Below are positions 17,488 through 29,099 of a stretch of 64,000 bases of DNA, one piece after another. The notes below the pieces were generated by a model, which was not told where the DNA came from, made no database searches, and was given only the letters and a program-made list of their open reading frames with translations. The first letter of the stretch is position 1. Every line of letters begins with the position of its first letter. The translations under genes were made by a program, and so were the position numbers. The DNA comes from Methylotenera sp. Lineage in GTDB: Bacteria; Pseudomonadota; Gammaproteobacteria; Burkholderiales; Methylophilaceae. The DNA lies in the NCBI GenBank assembly GCA_030652995.1, contig JAUSAG010000017.1, positions 1 to 64,000 of the forward strand. Reading direction: 5' to 3'.

Positions 17488-18733
17488 AATTAGAAACTAC
17501 ACCATGAACTTCGGCCCGCAACATCCTGCCGCGCATGGCGTTTTGCGCTTGGTGCTGGAGTTGGATGGTGAAGTTATTCAACGCGCTGACCCACACATTG
17601 GTCTGCTACATCGCGGTACTGAAAAACTAGCTGAAAATCGTACTTATCTACAATCTATCCCGTATATGGACCGTTTAGATTACGTTTCTATGATGTCTAA
17701 CGAGCATGCTTACGTGATGGCGATTGAGAAAATGATGGGCATCGATGTGCCTGTCCGCGCGCAATATATCCGCGTGATGTTTGATGAAATTACGCGCGTG
17801 CTTAATCACTTGTTATGGCTAGGCGCACATGCGCTAGATGTAGGCGCGATGACAGTGTTTTTATACGCTTTCCGTGAGCGTGAAGATTTGTTTGATGTAT
17901 ATGAGGCGGTTTCTGGTGCGCGTATGCACGCGGCTTATTACCGTCCAGGCGGTGTTTATCGTGACTTGCCAAATAGTATGCCGCAATATGCGGTATCGCC
18001 ACTGCGTAACGCTAAAACAGTTAAAGCGCAAAATGAAAATCGTCAAGGTTCATTGTTGGACTTCATTGAAGACTTTACTAGTCGCTTTCCTACTTATATT
18101 GACGAATATGAAACATTGCTGACTGATAACCGTATCTGGAAGCAGCGCACGGTTGGTATTGGTGTTGTTACCCCGGAGCGCGCATTGGCACTTGGTATGA
18201 CGGGTCCGATGCTGCGTGGCTCAGGCATTGAGTGGGACTTGCGCAAAAAGCAGCCTTATGAGGTGTATGCTGATTTAGATTTTGATATTCCGGTCGGCGT
18301 AAATGGCGACTGCTACGACCGCTACTTGGTGCGTATGGAAGAGTTTAGGCAATCTAATCGCATCATCAAGCAATGTGTAGAGTGGTTGCGTAAAAATCCT
18401 GGCCCGGTGATTACAGCTGACAACAAAGTTGCGCCACCTGGACGTGAAAGCATGAAAACCAATATGGAAGACATGATTCACCACTTCAAGTTGTTTACCG
18501 AAGGCTTCCATGTGCCGGCTGGTGAGGCCTATGCTGCGGTAGAGCATCCAAAAGGTGAGTTTGGTATTTATATGGTTTCAGATGGCGCCAATAAACCTTA
18601 CCGCCTTAAAATTCGTGCGCCGGGCTTCCCTCATCTGGCGGCATTAGATGAAATGACGAGGGGTCATATGATCGCTGATTTGGTGGCGATTATTGGTACA
18701 CAAGACATCGTTTTCGGCGAAATCGACAGATAA
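17480..18733 (+). CDS. nuoD: NADH-quinone oxidoreductase subunit D
   Basis: The 417-residue 49-kDa subunit forms the quinone pocket with NuoB. It begins with the conserved [15 protein letters not shown] and ends Phe-Gly-Glu-Ile-Asp-Arg, as in [NiFe]-hydrogenase-derived subunits. Start ATG 17480 is chosen because AAGGAG (17467-17472) precedes it. The longer frame from 17429 would add 17 residues read from inside nuoC. Confidence 0.97.
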   Translation: MAEIRNYTMNFGPQHPAAHGVLRLVLELDGEVIQRADPHIGLLHRGTEKLAENRTYLQSIPYMDRLDYVSMMSNEHAYVMAIEKMMGIDVPVRAQYIRVMFDEITRVLNHLLWLGAHALDVGAMTVFLYAFREREDLFDVYEAVSGARMHAAYYRPGGVYRDLPNSMPQYAVSPLRNAKTVKAQNENRQGSLLDFIEDFTSRFPTYIDEYETLLTDNRIWKQRTVGIGVVTPERALALGMTGPMLRGSGIEWDLRKKQPYEVYADLDFDIPVGVNGDCYDRYLVRMEEFRQSNRIIKQCVEWLRKNPGPVITADNKVAPPGRESMKTNMEDMIHHFKLFTEGFHVPAGEAYAAVEHPKGEFGIYMVSDGANKPYRLKIRAPGFPHLAALDEMTRGHMIADLVAIIGTQDIVFGEIDR

Positions 18734-18756
18734 ATAGGTCTGAATAGATAAATAAA

Positions 18757-19230
18757 ATGTTAAGTCCAGAAGCAATAACTAAAATAGATTACGAGCTGAC
18801 TAAGTATCCGGCTGATCAGCGGCAGGCTGCTGTTATGGGTGCGCTACGTATCGTGCAAACCGAACGTGGCTGGCTTTCAAAAGAAAGTATCACAGAAGTC
18901 GCGCAGTATTTAGGTATGCCGGAAATTGCCGCAATGGAAGTGGCGACCTTTTATAACATGTACGACTTAAGCCCTGTAGGCAAGTACAAGGTGACGGTGT
19001 GTACTAACATTTCATGCATGCTACGCGGCTCTGATGAAGTTGTAAGTCACTTGCAACATAAGCTTGGTGTTGGTTTTAATGAAATCACACCGGATGGCAA
19101 GTTCTGCCTTAAAGAAGGTGAGTGCATGGGCTGTTGTGGTGGGGCGCCGTTGATGCATGTGAATAATACCGAAATGCATGAGTTTCTAACTATTGAAAAA
19201 ATAGATGCAATTTTAGAGGGGCTTAAATAA
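18757..19230 (+). CDS. nuoE: NADH-quinone oxidoreductase subunit E
   Basis: The 157-residue 24-kDa subunit carries the [2Fe-2S] cluster N1a beside FMN. Ligands are Cys82 and Cys87, then Cys123 and Cys127 in the [10 protein letters not shown] loop. The thioredoxin-like fold is preceded by a helical domain that docks on NuoF. Its stop codon overlaps the nuoF start by one base. Confidence 0.96.
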   Translation: MLSPEAITKIDYELTKYPADQRQAAVMGALRIVQTERGWLSKESITEVAQYLGMPEIAAMEVATFYNMYDLSPVGKYKVTVCTNISCMLRGSDEVVSHLQHKLGVGFNEITPDGKFCLKEGECMGCCGGAPLMHVNNTEMHEFLTIEKIDAILEGLK

Positions 19231-20561
19231 TGGGCGCTTCTACAAAATCAACGATTCAAAAACCAGTGGTGATGACGGATTTATCAGGTCAGACACTGGT
19301 AACGTTACGTACGTTAACTGAAAAAAATCCAGCGGCGTTAGATACTTACCTGAAGTTAGGTGGCTATGCTTCTTTGAAGCGCATTGTGACAGAAAAAGTT
19401 AAAGCAACCGACATTATCACTGAAGTGAAAAATTCTGGTTTGCGTGGTCGAGGCGGTGCAGGTTTTCCTACAGGTCTCAAATGGAGCTTCATGCCACGCT
19501 ATTTTGATGGCGTTAAATATTTGGTTTGCAATACCGATGAAGGTGAGCCGGGCACATTTAAAGACCGTGACATTATTCGCTACAACCCGCATCAGTTAAT
19601 TGAAGGTATGGCGATTGCTGCATATACGTTAGGTGCGCGTGTCGGGTATAACTATATTCATGGTGAAATCTGGCAAGATTATGAAACGTTCGAAGCGGCG
19701 CTTCATGAAGCAAGGGCGGCAGGTTATATAGGTGAGAATCTTTTTGGTACCAATTTCAGTTTTGATTTATATGCTGTGCATGGCTACGGCGCCTATATCT
19801 GTGGTGAAGAAACCGCGCTAATCGAATCAATTGAAGGTAAAAAAGGTCAGCCACGCTTTAAGCCGCCATTTCCAGCGAGTTATGGTGTGTTTGGCAAACC
19901 AACTAACGTGAACAATACCGAGAGTTACACGAGTATTCCTTGGATTATGCAAAATGGCGGACAGGCCTTTGCAGATTTAGGTGTACCAAATTCAGGTGGC
20001 AGCAAGCTGTTTTCTGTTTCTGGACATGTAGAAAAGCCAGGTAATTACGAAGTGAAAATGGGTACACCATTTACTGATTTGTTAGCCATGGCTGGCGGCA
20101 TTTGGAAAGGGCGGCAGTTAAAAGCGGTCATTCCTGGCGGTCCTTCTACTGCTGTAATGCCGGCGTCAGCAATTCTTGGTGCTACGATGGATTACGAGGG
20201 TTTGAGTAAGGCTAGATCGAGCCTTGGTGCTGGTTCCATGATTGTGATGGATGATACAACCTGCATGGTAAAAACCCTGCATCGCTTAGCCTATTTCTTC
20301 TATGAAGAAAGTTGTGGGCAATGCACACCATGCCGTGAAGGGACCGGCTGGGTATATCGCGTGATTGACCGTATTGTAAAAGGTCAAGGCAAGATGGAAG
20401 ATTTGGACTTATTGACAGACATTAGCAATAACATTGCCGGACGAACTATTTGTGCGCTAGGTGAGGCAGCTGCAACGCCAGTGTTGAGTTTTATCAAGCA
20501 TTTCAGGCCAGAGTTTGAGTATTACATTCAGCATGGCAAATCAATGGTGGATGGCAAGTAA
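19230..20561 (+). CDS. nuoF: NADH-quinone oxidoreductase subunit F
   Basis: The 443-residue 51-kDa subunit binds NADH, FMN and the N3 [4Fe-4S] cluster. Visible are the FMN/NADH loop Gly-Arg-Gly-Gly-Ala-Gly-Phe-Pro, [10 protein letters not shown], and the cluster motif [12 protein letters not shown] with a distal Cys in Thr-Ile-Cys-Ala-Leu-Gly. The N-terminal 30 residues are longer than the usual core. It begins at the nuoE stop codon, and nuoG begins immediately after its own. Confidence 0.97.
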   Translation: MGASTKSTIQKPVVMTDLSGQTLVTLRTLTEKNPAALDTYLKLGGYASLKRIVTEKVKATDIITEVKNSGLRGRGGAGFPTGLKWSFMPRYFDGVKYLVCNTDEGEPGTFKDRDIIRYNPHQLIEGMAIAAYTLGARVGYNYIHGEIWQDYETFEAALHEARAAGYIGENLFGTNFSFDLYAVHGYGAYICGEETALIESIEGKKGQPRFKPPFPASYGVFGKPTNVNNTESYTSIPWIMQNGGQAFADLGVPNSGGSKLFSVSGHVEKPGNYEVKMGTPFTDLLAMAGGIWKGRQLKAVIPGGPSTAVMPASAILGATMDYEGLSKARSSLGAGSMIVMDDTTCMVKTLHRLAYFFYEESCGQCTPCREGTGWVYRVIDRIVKGQGKMEDLDLLTDISNNIAGRTICALGEAAATPVLSFIKHFRPEFEYYIQHGKSMVDGK

Positions 20562-22997
20562 ATGTTAAATATAGAAATAGACGGCAAATTAGTAGAAGTC
20601 GAACATGGCAGCACCATTATTGATGCGGCCGATAAAGTAGGCATTCCGATTCCGCGTTTTTGCTACCATCCAAAACTGTCTGTCGCAGCTAATTGCCGCA
20701 TGTGTTTGGTGCAAGTTGAAAAATTTAATAAGCCATTACCAGCTTGTGCCACACCAGTAGCTGATGGCATGAAAATTTTCACACGCTCTAAATCAGCCAT
20801 TGAAGCGCAGCAAAGTGTGATGGAATTTTTGCTAATCAACCACCCGTTGGATTGCCCGATCTGTGATCAAGGCGGTGAATGCGATTTACAGGATATCGCA
20901 GTAGCTTACGGTGTAAGCGGCTCTCGCTATACTGAAGAAAAGCGTGTGGTATTCAACAAAAATATCGGGCCTTTAATCAGCACTGATATGACACGCTGTA
21001 TTCAATGTACGCGATGTGTGCGCTTCTTGAAAGAAGTTGGCGGCATGCAGGAATTGGGATTAGTTGGGCGTGGTGAGCATGCTGAAATCACTGCATATGT
21101 AGATAAAAGTGTGAATTCAGAGCTTTCTGGAAACATCATTGATCTATGCCCAGTTGGTGCATTAACGAGTAAGCCATTCAGATACTCAGCACGGAGCTGG
21201 GAATTAACACGTCGCCCAAGTATTGCGCCTCATGATAGCTTAGGCTCTCACATTGAAGTGCACGTCAAAGATAATAAAGTCATGCGTGTATTGCCTCTGA
21301 CAAAAGAAAGCATCAACGAGTGCTGGCTGTCAGACCGTGATCGTTTCTCTTATGAAGGTTTAAATAGCCCTGATCGCCTAAAAGTGCCAATGATTAAACA
21401 CAATGGCGAGTGGGTGGAAACTGATTGGAAAACCGCACTGGAGTTCGCGGCAGGGCAGTTAAAAGATATCACTAATGAATATGGCAGTGAATCATTGGGC
21501 GTTTTGGTTTCACCAAACAGCACGATGGAAGAGGGTTATTTAGCTAAAAAATTGGCCAATGGCTTGGGTTGTGGCAACGTAGATTATCGTTTGCGTCAAA
21601 CTGACTTTAGGTTAGATGGTAAGCGTTTGGGAACGCCATGGATGGGTTGCAATATTCATGAGATTGAAGAGCTCGATCGCATTATCGTGATTGGTTCTAA
21701 CTTGCGTAACGAGCATCCACTGCTGGCACAACGCTTCCGCAGAGCTGTGGCTAATGGCGCCGAACTGTCTGTTGTAAGCCCTTTAGATAACGACCCATTG
21801 ATGGATATTGCACATAAAGTCATTGTGCGTCCTAACGACATGGTAAATGTGTTAGGGCAAATATTAAAAGCCATGTCCGGCTTGCAACGATTGTCACTCT
21901 GCCTGCCACCGACGCTCACAAAACTGTTGGACGACATTAAAGTGCGTCCAAATACACAGGCGATTGCTGAGAGTTTGGCAGGTCACGGTAAAGACTACGA
22001 TTTAATCGCACCAAAAGTCGGTATTTTCTTAGGTAATATGGCACTAAGTGATCCGCGCTTTACTGAAATGTACAGCATGGCAGAAGCGATTGGCGGCATT
22101 ACTGGTGCTAAAGGCGGTATCTTGCCTGCAGCTGCAAATAGTACCGGTATGCATATGATGGGCGTGATGCCATCAAGTGCCGGTATGCACGCACGTGCAA
22201 TGCTTGAAGTGCCACGCAAGGCATATTTACTCTTAAATATCGAGCCAGAGCTTGATTGTCAACATGCGGCTTTAGCAAAGATTGCTATGGAAAAAGCGGA
22301 GTGTGTAGTAGCGCTTACTGCCTATAAATCTCAAGCTTTGGATAATGCGGATATCTTGTTGCCAATCGCACCATTTACTGAGACTTCTGGCACTTTCATG
22401 AGCATGGAAGGCCGCGTGCAAAGTTTTGCAGCTGCAGTTAAACCGCTTGGTGAATGTCGTCCGGCATGGAAGGTATTACGTGTATTGGCTAATACTTTGG
22501 GGCTTGATGGCTTTGATTATGAATCAAGCGAGCAAGTCAAAGATGCGATTTTTGCAGGTGAAAAACCTTCGGCGGTAGTATGGCGTAGTTTGAATAATAA
22601 CTTGAGAGAGTTAGTGGAAATTCAAGTCAATATTAAACATGATGGCCTGCAGCGTATTGGTGAAGTTGCGCAATATCAAGCTGACCCAATTGTGCGCCGC
22701 TCACCGCCGCTACACAAAACTAAATACAACACCAAACCTATGGCGCGTATGTGTGGTAAGCAACTAGATGCGCTAGGCTTGATTGATGGCGACACGGTAT
22801 TGGTAAAGCAAGATAAAGGCAGTGCAGTGTTGACTGTTCGCCTCGACGAGCATGTTGCTGTGGGTTGCGTACGTGTAGCTGCAGCACATGAAGATACTGT
22901 AGGCTTGGGTGATTTGATGGGTGAAATTACAGTTGAAAAGCTCACACCACAACAGTCTTCAATCGATAAAATAAATCTTACGGAAGCGCGTGCCTGA
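20562..22997 (+). CDS. nuoG: NADH-quinone oxidoreductase subunit G
   Basis: The 811-residue 75-kDa subunit holds an N-terminal ferredoxin-like [2Fe-2S] domain (cysteines around 34-62), a His-Cys3 cluster motif (His-Pro-Leu-Asp-Cys-Pro-Ile-Cys, about 94-110), and a Cys-X2-Cys-X2-Cys motif (about 147-153). A large molybdopterin-oxidoreductase-like domain without cofactor chemistry follows, extending to the C-terminus. Length is normal for betaproteobacteria. It is directly adjacent to nuoF and overlaps nuoH by one base. Confidence 0.96.
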   Translation: MLNIEIDGKLVEVEHGSTIIDAADKVGIPIPRFCYHPKLSVAANCRMCLVQVEKFNKPLPACATPVADGMKIFTRSKSAIEAQQSVMEFLLINHPLDCPICDQGGECDLQDIAVAYGVSGSRYTEEKRVVFNKNIGPLISTDMTRCIQCTRCVRFLKEVGGMQELGLVGRGEHAEITAYVDKSVNSELSGNIIDLCPVGALTSKPFRYSARSWELTRRPSIAPHDSLGSHIEVHVKDNKVMRVLPLTKESINECWLSDRDRFSYEGLNSPDRLKVPMIKHNGEWVETDWKTALEFAAGQLKDITNEYGSESLGVLVSPNSTMEEGYLAKKLANGLGCGNVDYRLRQTDFRLDGKRLGTPWMGCNIHEIEELDRIIVIGSNLRNEHPLLAQRFRRAVANGAELSVVSPLDNDPLMDIAHKVIVRPNDMVNVLGQILKAMSGLQRLSLCLPPTLTKLLDDIKVRPNTQAIAESLAGHGKDYDLIAPKVGIFLGNMALSDPRFTEMYSMAEAIGGITGAKGGILPAAANSTGMHMMGVMPSSAGMHARAMLEVPRKAYLLLNIEPELDCQHAALAKIAMEKAECVVALTAYKSQALDNADILLPIAPFTETSGTFMSMEGRVQSFAAAVKPLGECRPAWKVLRVLANTLGLDGFDYESSEQVKDAIFAGEKPSAVVWRSLNNNLRELVEIQVNIKHDGLQRIGEVAQYQADPIVRRSPPLHKTKYNTKPMARMCGKQLDALGLIDGDTVLVKQDKGSAVLTVRLDEHVAVGCVRVAAAHEDTVGLGDLMGEITVEKLTPQQSSIDKINLTEARA

Positions 22998-24025
22998 TGG
23001 AATGGTTATCAAATCTATTTGGTAGTTATTGGCCAGCAGTGGAAATCACTGGTTGGACATTGATTAAAATTGTTGCCATTGTCGCACCACTAATGGGCGC
23101 TGTTGCATATTTAACCTTGGCAGAACGTAAAGTCATTGGCTATATGCAGGTACGTATTGGCCCTAACCGTGTTGGTTATTTTGGCTTATTGCAACCGTTG
23201 GCAGATGGTATCAAGTTGTTGTTTAAAGAAGTTATTTTACCTACGGCTTCAAATAAAGCATTGTTTCTATTAGGTCCAGTTTTGGCCATTGCGCCAGCCT
23301 TTGCCGCGTGGGCGGTGGTGCCATTTGATATGAACATGGTGCTGGCGGATATTGATGCAGGTTTGTTATACATTCTAGCGATGACCTCTGTCGCAGTTTA
23401 TGGTGTGATCATCGCGGGTTGGGCCTCCAACTCTAAATATGCATTTTTAGGTGCAATGCGTTCAGCAGCACAAATTGTGTCCTATGAAATTGCCATGGGC
23501 TTTGCCTTGGTCGGCGTGCTGATGTGTGCAAATAGCTTGAACTTGGGTAAAATTGTGATGGGTCAGGCGGGCGGTTTTTGGCATTGGTATTTCTTGCCTC
23601 TGTTCCCGTTATTCATCGTTTACTTCATTAGTGCAGTCGCTGAAACCAACCGCGCGCCGTTTGACGTGGCGGAAGGTGAGTCTGAAATTGTAGCCGGCTT
23701 CCACGTTGAATACTCTGGCATGGCGTTTGCGGTGTTCTTTTTAGCTGAATATGCCAATATGATTTTAGTATCGATGCTGGCTGCTTTAATGTTCTTGGGC
23801 GGATGGCTATCACCTGTGCCATTTATTCCTGATAGTTTCTTATGGTTGCTGGCTAAAGTTGCTTTCTTACTGTTCTTCTTTTTATGGTTCAGGGCAACAT
23901 TTCCACGCTACCGTTATGATCAAATCATGCGTCTAGGCTGGAAGGTATTTATCCCCATTACTATTGTCTGGATTGTGTTTGTAGGCGGTATGATGCAAAC
24001 CCCTTGGGCGCACTTATTTCATTAG
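22997..24025 (+). CDS. nuoH: NADH-quinone oxidoreductase subunit H
   Basis: The 342-residue ND1-type membrane subunit links the peripheral arm to the proton pumps. It has about eight hydrophobic helices and the conserved Ala-Glu-Arg-Lys-Val and Gly-Pro-Asn-Arg-Val-Gly region (about 40-58), plus the Glu-Thr-Asn-Arg-Ala-Pro-Phe-Asp-X-X-Glu-Gly-Glu-Ser-Glu loop (about 215-230) that lines the quinone tunnel. The nuoI gene follows after 32 bases. Confidence 0.97.
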   Translation: MEWLSNLFGSYWPAVEITGWTLIKIVAIVAPLMGAVAYLTLAERKVIGYMQVRIGPNRVGYFGLLQPLADGIKLLFKEVILPTASNKALFLLGPVLAIAPAFAAWAVVPFDMNMVLADIDAGLLYILAMTSVAVYGVIIAGWASNSKYAFLGAMRSAAQIVSYEIAMGFALVGVLMCANSLNLGKIVMGQAGGFWHWYFLPLFPLFIVYFISAVAETNRAPFDVAEGESEIVAGFHVEYSGMAFAVFFLAEYANMILVSMLAALMFLGGWLSPVPFIPDSFLWLLAKVAFLLFFFLWFRATFPRYRYDQIMRLGWKVFIPITIVWIVFVGGMMQTPWAHLFH

Positions 24026-24057
24026 ACTATTACGAATAGATTTTGTAAATTAAAAAC

Positions 24058-24549
24058 ATGATTAAATCGATTAAACAAACACTGGGCAGTTTGATGCTGT
24101 GGGAGTTGCTGAAAGGCATGGCGCTGACAGGCCGTTACTTTTTTGCGCCAAAAATTACAGTGCAATATCCTGAAGAAAGTACACCGCAATCAAACCGTTT
24201 TCGTGGTTTGCATGCCTTACGCCGTTATCCAAATGGTGAAGAACGTTGTATTGCATGTAAGCTCTGTGAGGCGGTGTGCCCAGCAATGGCGATTACTATT
24301 GAATCTGAACAGCGTGAGGACAACACACGTCGCACAACACGTTATGACATTGATTTAACCAAATGCATTTTCTGCGGCATGTGTGAAGAATCATGCCCGG
24401 TGGATTCCATTGTAGAAACACGCGTGTTTGATTATCACGGCGAAGTGCGCGGTGATTTGCTTTACACCAAAGAAATGTTGTTGGCTGTGGGCGATAAGCA
24501 TGAAAAACAAATTGCGGCTGACCGTGAGCAAGACAAAGCATTTAGATAG
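24058..24549 (+). CDS. nuoI: NADH-quinone oxidoreductase subunit I
   Basis: The 163-residue 23-kDa subunit carries two [4Fe-4S] clusters (N6a and N6b). The two ferredoxin motifs are Cys-Ile-Ala-Cys-Lys-Leu-Cys-X3-Cys-Pro (about 61-71) and Cys-Ile-Phe-Cys-Gly-Met-Cys-X3-Cys-Pro (about 101-112). The amphipathic N-terminus attaches it to the membrane arm. Confidence 0.97.
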   Translation: MIKSIKQTLGSLMLWELLKGMALTGRYFFAPKITVQYPEESTPQSNRFRGLHALRRYPNGEERCIACKLCEAVCPAMAITIESEQREDNTRRTTRYDIDLTKCIFCGMCEESCPVDSIVETRVFDYHGEVRGDLLYTKEMLLAVGDKHEKQIAADREQDKAFR

Positions 24550-24579
24550 CCAACTTTTAACAGATAACCATTTAAAAAT

Positions 24580-25233
24580 ATGACATTTTTTGGCTTACAT
24601 TTTCAAGACATTGTTTTTTATACCTTGGCAATTATTTTGCTGATAGCAGCGCTGCGAGTGATCACCACGCGCAACCCAGTCTATGCCGCCTTGTATCTGG
24701 TGTTGGCATTTTTTACCGCAGCAGGTATCTGGTTGCTGTTACAGGCGGAGTTTTTAGCCATTGCCTTGGTGCTGGTGTATGTAGGTGCGGTTATGGTGCT
24801 GTTCTTATTTGTGGTGATGATGTTAGACATTAACCTGGATAAGCTCCGCGAAGGCTTTTGGAAAGCGCTCCCAGTGGCATTGCCGGTGGGTGGCTTGATG
24901 GCTGTAGAAATGGTGATGATTGTTGGTGTGCGTAATTTCGGTGCGGATAAAGTGTTAGCGCCTGCTGCAAAACCAGCAGATTACAGTAATACTGCAGAAT
25001 TAGGCCGAGTGCTTTATACAGATTACTTATTGGCTTTTGAATTGGCATCAGTGGTGCTGTTAGTGGCGATTGTAGCAGCCATTGCATTGACCTTGCGTGA
25101 ACGCCGTGAGAGTAAATCGATGGACCCGGCAAAACAAGTGTTGGTTAAAAAAGCTGACAGACTGCGCATTGTGAAGATGGATGCGGTGGTCGAGAATACA
25201 GAAGCGTCAGTAAGCGCTGAGGAGACAAAATAA
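24580..25233 (+). CDS. nuoJ: NADH-quinone oxidoreductase subunit J
   Basis: The 217-residue ND6-type membrane subunit has five hydrophobic helices. The pi-bulge-containing third helix, [14 protein letters not shown] (about 66-79), is conserved and is thought to couple quinone reduction to pumping. The C-terminal 40 residues form a charged cytosolic tail that is longer than in E. coli. It overlaps nuoK by one base. Confidence 0.95.
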   Translation: MTFFGLHFQDIVFYTLAIILLIAALRVITTRNPVYAALYLVLAFFTAAGIWLLLQAEFLAIALVLVYVGAVMVLFLFVVMMLDINLDKLREGFWKALPVALPVGGLMAVEMVMIVGVRNFGADKVLAPAAKPADYSNTAELGRVLYTDYLLAFELASVVLLVAIVAAIALTLRERRESKSMDPAKQVLVKKADRLRIVKMDAVVENTEASVSAEETK

Positions 25234-25538
25234 TGGTTGGGTTATCGCATTATCTGATTTTAGGGTCGCTGTTATTTGCGATTAGTGTGGTTGGTATTTT
25301 CTTAAACCGCAAAAACGTCATTATTTTATTGATGGCAATTGAGCTGATGTTGCTTGCGGTCAATCTTAATTTCATTGCTTTTTCTCATTATTTAAATGAT
25401 ATTGCCGGCCAAGTGTTTGTGTTTTTTATTTTAACAGTTGCGGCGGCTGAGTCTGCAATTGGTTTAGCGATCTTGGTAGTGTTGTTTAGAAACTTACGCA
25501 CGATCAATGTTGACGATCTAGCTTCATTAAAAGGATAA
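25233..25538 (+). CDS. nuoK: NADH-quinone oxidoreductase subunit K
   Basis: The 101-residue ND4L-type subunit has three helices. The conserved membrane glutamates lie in Met-Ala-Ile-Glu-Leu-Met-Leu (helix 2) and Ala-Ala-Ala-Glu-Ser-Ala-Ile-Gly (helix 3). The 4-base overlap pattern and the order J-K-L are standard. Confidence 0.97.
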   Translation: MVGLSHYLILGSLLFAISVVGIFLNRKNVIILLMAIELMLLAVNLNFIAFSHYLNDIAGQVFVFFILTVAAAESAIGLAILVVLFRNLRTINVDDLASLKG

Positions 25539-25547
25539 GTAATTAGC

Positions 25548-27578
25548 ATGACCATGCCGCAAATCTATTTGGCAATTCCCTTACTGCCTTTGTTCGCAGC
25601 CGTTATTGTTGGCTTATTTAGCAAACAATTGCCGCGTGCCGCCGCACACATTGTGACCATTGCGGGTGTTGCCGCCTCGTTTGGCTTATCTCTTTATGTG
25701 CTTAAAGATGCAATGACAAGTGCGCCTTATAATGAAACCGTGTATTCATGGTTAAAAAGCGGCAACTTTTCGTTTGAAATTGGCTTTTTGATTGATCGCC
25801 TTAGCGCCATGATGATGGTGGTAGTGACGTTTGTATCATTGATGGTGCATATTTATACCATCGGCTATATGCGCGACGATAAAGGTTACGCACGCTTCTT
25901 TAGCTATATTTCACTATTCACCTTCTCAATGCTGATGCTGGTGATGGCGAACAACTTTATGCAGTTGTTTTTTGGCTGGGAAGCCGTAGGTTTGGTTTCT
26001 TACCTGTTAATTGGCTTTTGGTACACACGCCCAACCGCGATTTACGCAAATTTAAAAGCATTTTTAGTCAACCGCGTGGGTGACTTTGGATTCTTGCTTG
26101 GTATCGGTTTGGTATTGTTCCACTTTGGCAGTCTAGATTACGCCGCTGTGTTTTCAGTGGCGCCACAGATGGCAGATACAAAAATCAACTTGATTGGTAA
26201 CGCCTCATGGTCACTGATGACAGTCACATGTATCCTGTTATTTATAGGCGCGATGGGTAAGTCCGCACAGGTACCGCTACATGTGTGGTTGCCTGATTCT
26301 ATGGAAGGCCCAACACCAATTTCAGCATTGATTCATGCGGCAACCATGGTAACAGCCGGTATTTTCATGGTGGCACGTATGTCACCACTGTTTGAGTTGT
26401 CATCAACTGCATTATCTTTCGTATTGATTATCGGTAGTATTACCGCGCTGTTTATGGGCTTTTTGGGCATTATTCAAAACGATATTAAACGCGTAGTCGC
26501 TTACTCAACACTGTCGCAATTAGGCTATATGACCGTGGCGCTTGGTGCTTCGGCCTATTCAGTTGCCATATTCCACTTGATGACGCATGCGTTTTTTAAA
26601 GCGTTGCTATTCTTGGGGGCGGGTGCGGTGATTATGGGGATGCATCATGATCAAGACATCCGTAATATGGGTAACCTTAAAAAATATATGCCTGTGACGT
26701 GGATTACCTCGCTTATCGGCTCGCTGGCACTAATTGGCACACCATTTTTTTCAGGCTTTTACTCAAAAGATAGCATTATTGAGGCGGCGAAGTTCTCAAC
26801 CATTACTGGTAGTGGCTTTGCTTACTTTGCAGTGCTTGCTGGGGTGTTTGTCACGGCATTTTATAGTTTCCGCATGTATTTTCTGGTGTTCCATGGCAAA
26901 GAAAAATGGAGAGAGGTCAAGCATGATGCTCATCACGGCGTCGCCCACCACGATGAAGAGCACCACCATGGCTTGAGTCCATCGGATGATCCGCATGAGC
27001 CAGGCTGGGTGATTAAATTGCCATTGATTTTATTGGCTATACCTTCATTGTTGATTGGTTATTTTGCGATTGAACCGATGTTGTATGGTGATTTCTTTAA
27101 AGGGGTTATTTTTGTAGATGCAGGCACACATCCTGCAATGCATGAGCTTACCCATCATTGGCATACAGTATTCCACTCCGCCACTGGCATGGCGTTGCAT
27201 GGCTTAATGACTCTGCCGTTTGCATTGGCGGCATCCGGTGTTGGGTTAGCCTGGTTTTTTTACATGAAGCGCCCGGATATTCCAGTGGCTATTCAAAAGC
27301 GTTTCGCTACTATTAACTACATTTTAGAAAATAAATATGGTTTTGATAGCTTCAATGAACGCGTATTTGCCGCAGGCTCACGCTTTATCGGCAATAAACT
27401 ATGGCTGATTGGTGATGTTAAAATCATTGATGGCACTTTGGTTAATGGCACCGCAAATCTAATTGGCAAGCTCTCCGGGATTGTGCGTAAGTTGCAATCT
27501 GGCCTTATCTATCACTACGCATTTGCGATGATTATCGGCGTGTTTTTTATGCTGTCATTCTACTCGCTCAAATTTTAA
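25548..27578 (+). CDS. nuoL: NADH-quinone oxidoreductase subunit L
   Basis: The 676-residue ND5-type antiporter-like subunit is the distal proton pump and has the long lateral helix at its C-terminus. The conserved Gly-Trp-Glu-Ala-Val-Gly-Leu-Val-Ser-Tyr-Leu-Leu-Ile-Gly-Phe-Trp and His-Ala-Ala-Thr-Met-Val-Thr-Ala-Gly blocks are present. A hydrophilic His-rich loop, about residues 459-485, holds at least nine His residues; similar loops are common in alpha- and betaproteobacterial NuoL. It starts 9 bases after nuoK. Confidence 0.96.
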   Translation: MTMPQIYLAIPLLPLFAAVIVGLFSKQLPRAAAHIVTIAGVAASFGLSLYVLKDAMTSAPYNETVYSWLKSGNFSFEIGFLIDRLSAMMMVVVTFVSLMVHIYTIGYMRDDKGYARFFSYISLFTFSMLMLVMANNFMQLFFGWEAVGLVSYLLIGFWYTRPTAIYANLKAFLVNRVGDFGFLLGIGLVLFHFGSLDYAAVFSVAPQMADTKINLIGNASWSLMTVTCILLFIGAMGKSAQVPLHVWLPDSMEGPTPISALIHAATMVTAGIFMVARMSPLFELSSTALSFVLIIGSITALFMGFLGIIQNDIKRVVAYSTLSQLGYMTVALGASAYSVAIFHLMTHAFFKALLFLGAGAVIMGMHHDQDIRNMGNLKKYMPVTWITSLIGSLALIGTPFFSGFYSKDSIIEAAKFSTITGSGFAYFAVLAGVFVTAFYSFRMYFLVFHGKEKWREVKHDAHHGVAHHDEEHHHGLSPSDDPHEPGWVIKLPLILLAIPSLLIGYFAIEPMLYGDFFKGVIFVDAGTHPAMHELTHHWHTVFHSATGMALHGLMTLPFALAASGVGLAWFFYMKRPDIPVAIQKRFATINYILENKYGFDSFNERVFAAGSRFIGNKLWLIGDVKIIDGTLVNGTANLIGKLSGIVRKLQSGLIYHYAFAMIIGVFFMLSFYSLKF

Positions 27579-27596
27579 GTAAAGTATAAAAAGAAA

Positions 27597-29096
27597 ATGG
27601 TTGAATATTTTACCCAGCATATTTTAAGTTTTGCCATTTGGATGCCTATTTTTGCAGGCATCTTGGTATTGTTTACCGCAAATGATAACAAACCCAATGT
27701 AACGCGGTGGCTAGCCTTGGCTGGTAGTGTTGCCAGCTTTTTGGTGACAATTCCACTTTATACGCACTTTAATGTCGCTGACGGCGGCTTTCAGTTTCAA
27801 GAAGGCTTTCAGTGGATATTATCTTTCAATATAAACTATCACTTAGGTGCAGATGGGATTGCGGTACCACTGATATTACTGACGAGCTTTACCACCGTGA
27901 TTGTTGTGATTGCCGCGTGGGAAGTTATTGAAAAACGCGTCGCGCAGTACATGGCATCATTCCTGATTATGAGCGGTTTGATGATAGGTGTGTTTAGTGC
28001 GCTAGATGCGATTTTATATTACGTATTTTGGGAGGCTATGTTAATCCCATTGTTTTTGATTATTGGTATCTGGGGCGGACCAAACCGCGTGTATGCCACG
28101 ATTAAATTCTTTTTATATACACTGCTGGGCTCATTACTCATGCTGGTGGCGTTTATATATTTGTATCATCAAACAGGTAGCTTTGAAATTGTAGATTACT
28201 ACAACTACCCTATGCCACTGAATGTTCAGGTGCTTATATTCTTGGCGTTTTTTGCAGCATTCGCAGTAAAAATCCCGATGTGGCCAGTACATACCTGGTT
28301 GCCGGATGCACACGTAGAAGCGCCAACAGGTGGTTCAGTAGTGTTAGCCGCGATTGCTTTGAAATTAGGCGGTTACAGCTTCTTACGTTTTGCCATGCCA
28401 ATAGCACCTGATGCCGCGCATTATTTATCAGGCTTTATGATTACCCTGTCGCTGATTGCAATTGTATATATTGCGTTGGTGGCACTGGCTCAAAAGGACA
28501 TGAAAAAGCTAATTGCTTATTCATCCATCTCCCACATGGGTTTTGTGACTTTAGGATTTTTTCTCTTTAATAATTTAGGTTTAGAAGGCGCGATCGTACA
28601 AATGGTGTCGCATGGCTTTATTTCAGCGGCCATGTTCCTGGCAGTTGGCGTGTTGTATGACCGCATGCATAGCCGCCAGATTGAATCTTATGGCGGTGTA
28701 GCCAATACCATGCCTGTGTTTGCAGCCTTTGCTGTCTTCTTTGCGATGGCAAATAGTGGCTTGCCCGGCACTTCTGGTTTTGTCGGTGAGTTCATGGTGA
28801 TACTAGGCGCGATACAGGTGAATTTTTGGTACGCCTTCTTAGCCTCGCTCACACTTATTTTTGGTGCGGCCTATACGCTGTGGATGGTCAAGCGCGTATT
28901 TTATGGTGAAATAGCCAACCCTAGCGTTGCTGTGCTTAAGGATATCAACAAGCGTGAATTTTTCATTCTGGCAACGTTGGCATTATTAGTGTTGGCACTA
29001 GGTGTTTATCCGCAGCCGCTGACAGACGTAACTAATGCAACGGTCACCCAGCTCCTTTCACATTTAGCACAAAGCAAATTGCCGGCAGGTTTATAA
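27597..29096 (+). CDS. nuoM: NADH-quinone oxidoreductase subunit M
   Basis: The 499-residue ND4-type antiporter-like proton pump has about 14 helices. The key membrane glutamate lies in the Trp-Glu-Ala-Met-Leu-Ile-Pro-Leu region (about 148), and the pumping lysines lie in Ala-Val-Lys-Ile-Pro-Met-Trp-Pro-Val-His-Thr-Trp-Leu-Pro-Asp-Ala-His (about 222-239). It starts 18 bases after nuoL and 3 bases separate it from nuoN. Confidence 0.97.
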   Translation: MVEYFTQHILSFAIWMPIFAGILVLFTANDNKPNVTRWLALAGSVASFLVTIPLYTHFNVADGGFQFQEGFQWILSFNINYHLGADGIAVPLILLTSFTTVIVVIAAWEVIEKRVAQYMASFLIMSGLMIGVFSALDAILYYVFWEAMLIPLFLIIGIWGGPNRVYATIKFFLYTLLGSLLMLVAFIYLYHQTGSFEIVDYYNYPMPLNVQVLIFLAFFAAFAVKIPMWPVHTWLPDAHVEAPTGGSVVLAAIALKLGGYSFLRFAMPIAPDAAHYLSGFMITLSLIAIVYIALVALAQKDMKKLIAYSSISHMGFVTLGFFLFNNLGLEGAIVQMVSHGFISAAMFLAVGVLYDRMHSRQIESYGGVANTMPVFAAFAVFFAMANSGLPGTSGFVGEFMVILGAIQVNFWYAFLASLTLIFGAAYTLWMVKRVFYGEIANPSVAVLKDINKREFFILATLALLVLALGVYPQPLTDVTNATVTQLLSHLAQSKLPAGL

Positions 29097-29099
29097 GTT

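Noticed and set aside
26921-27000. His-rich loop of NuoL as a new metal-binding insertion
   Set aside because: Comparable His-rich loops are common in alpha- and betaproteobacterial NuoL, so it is not unusual.
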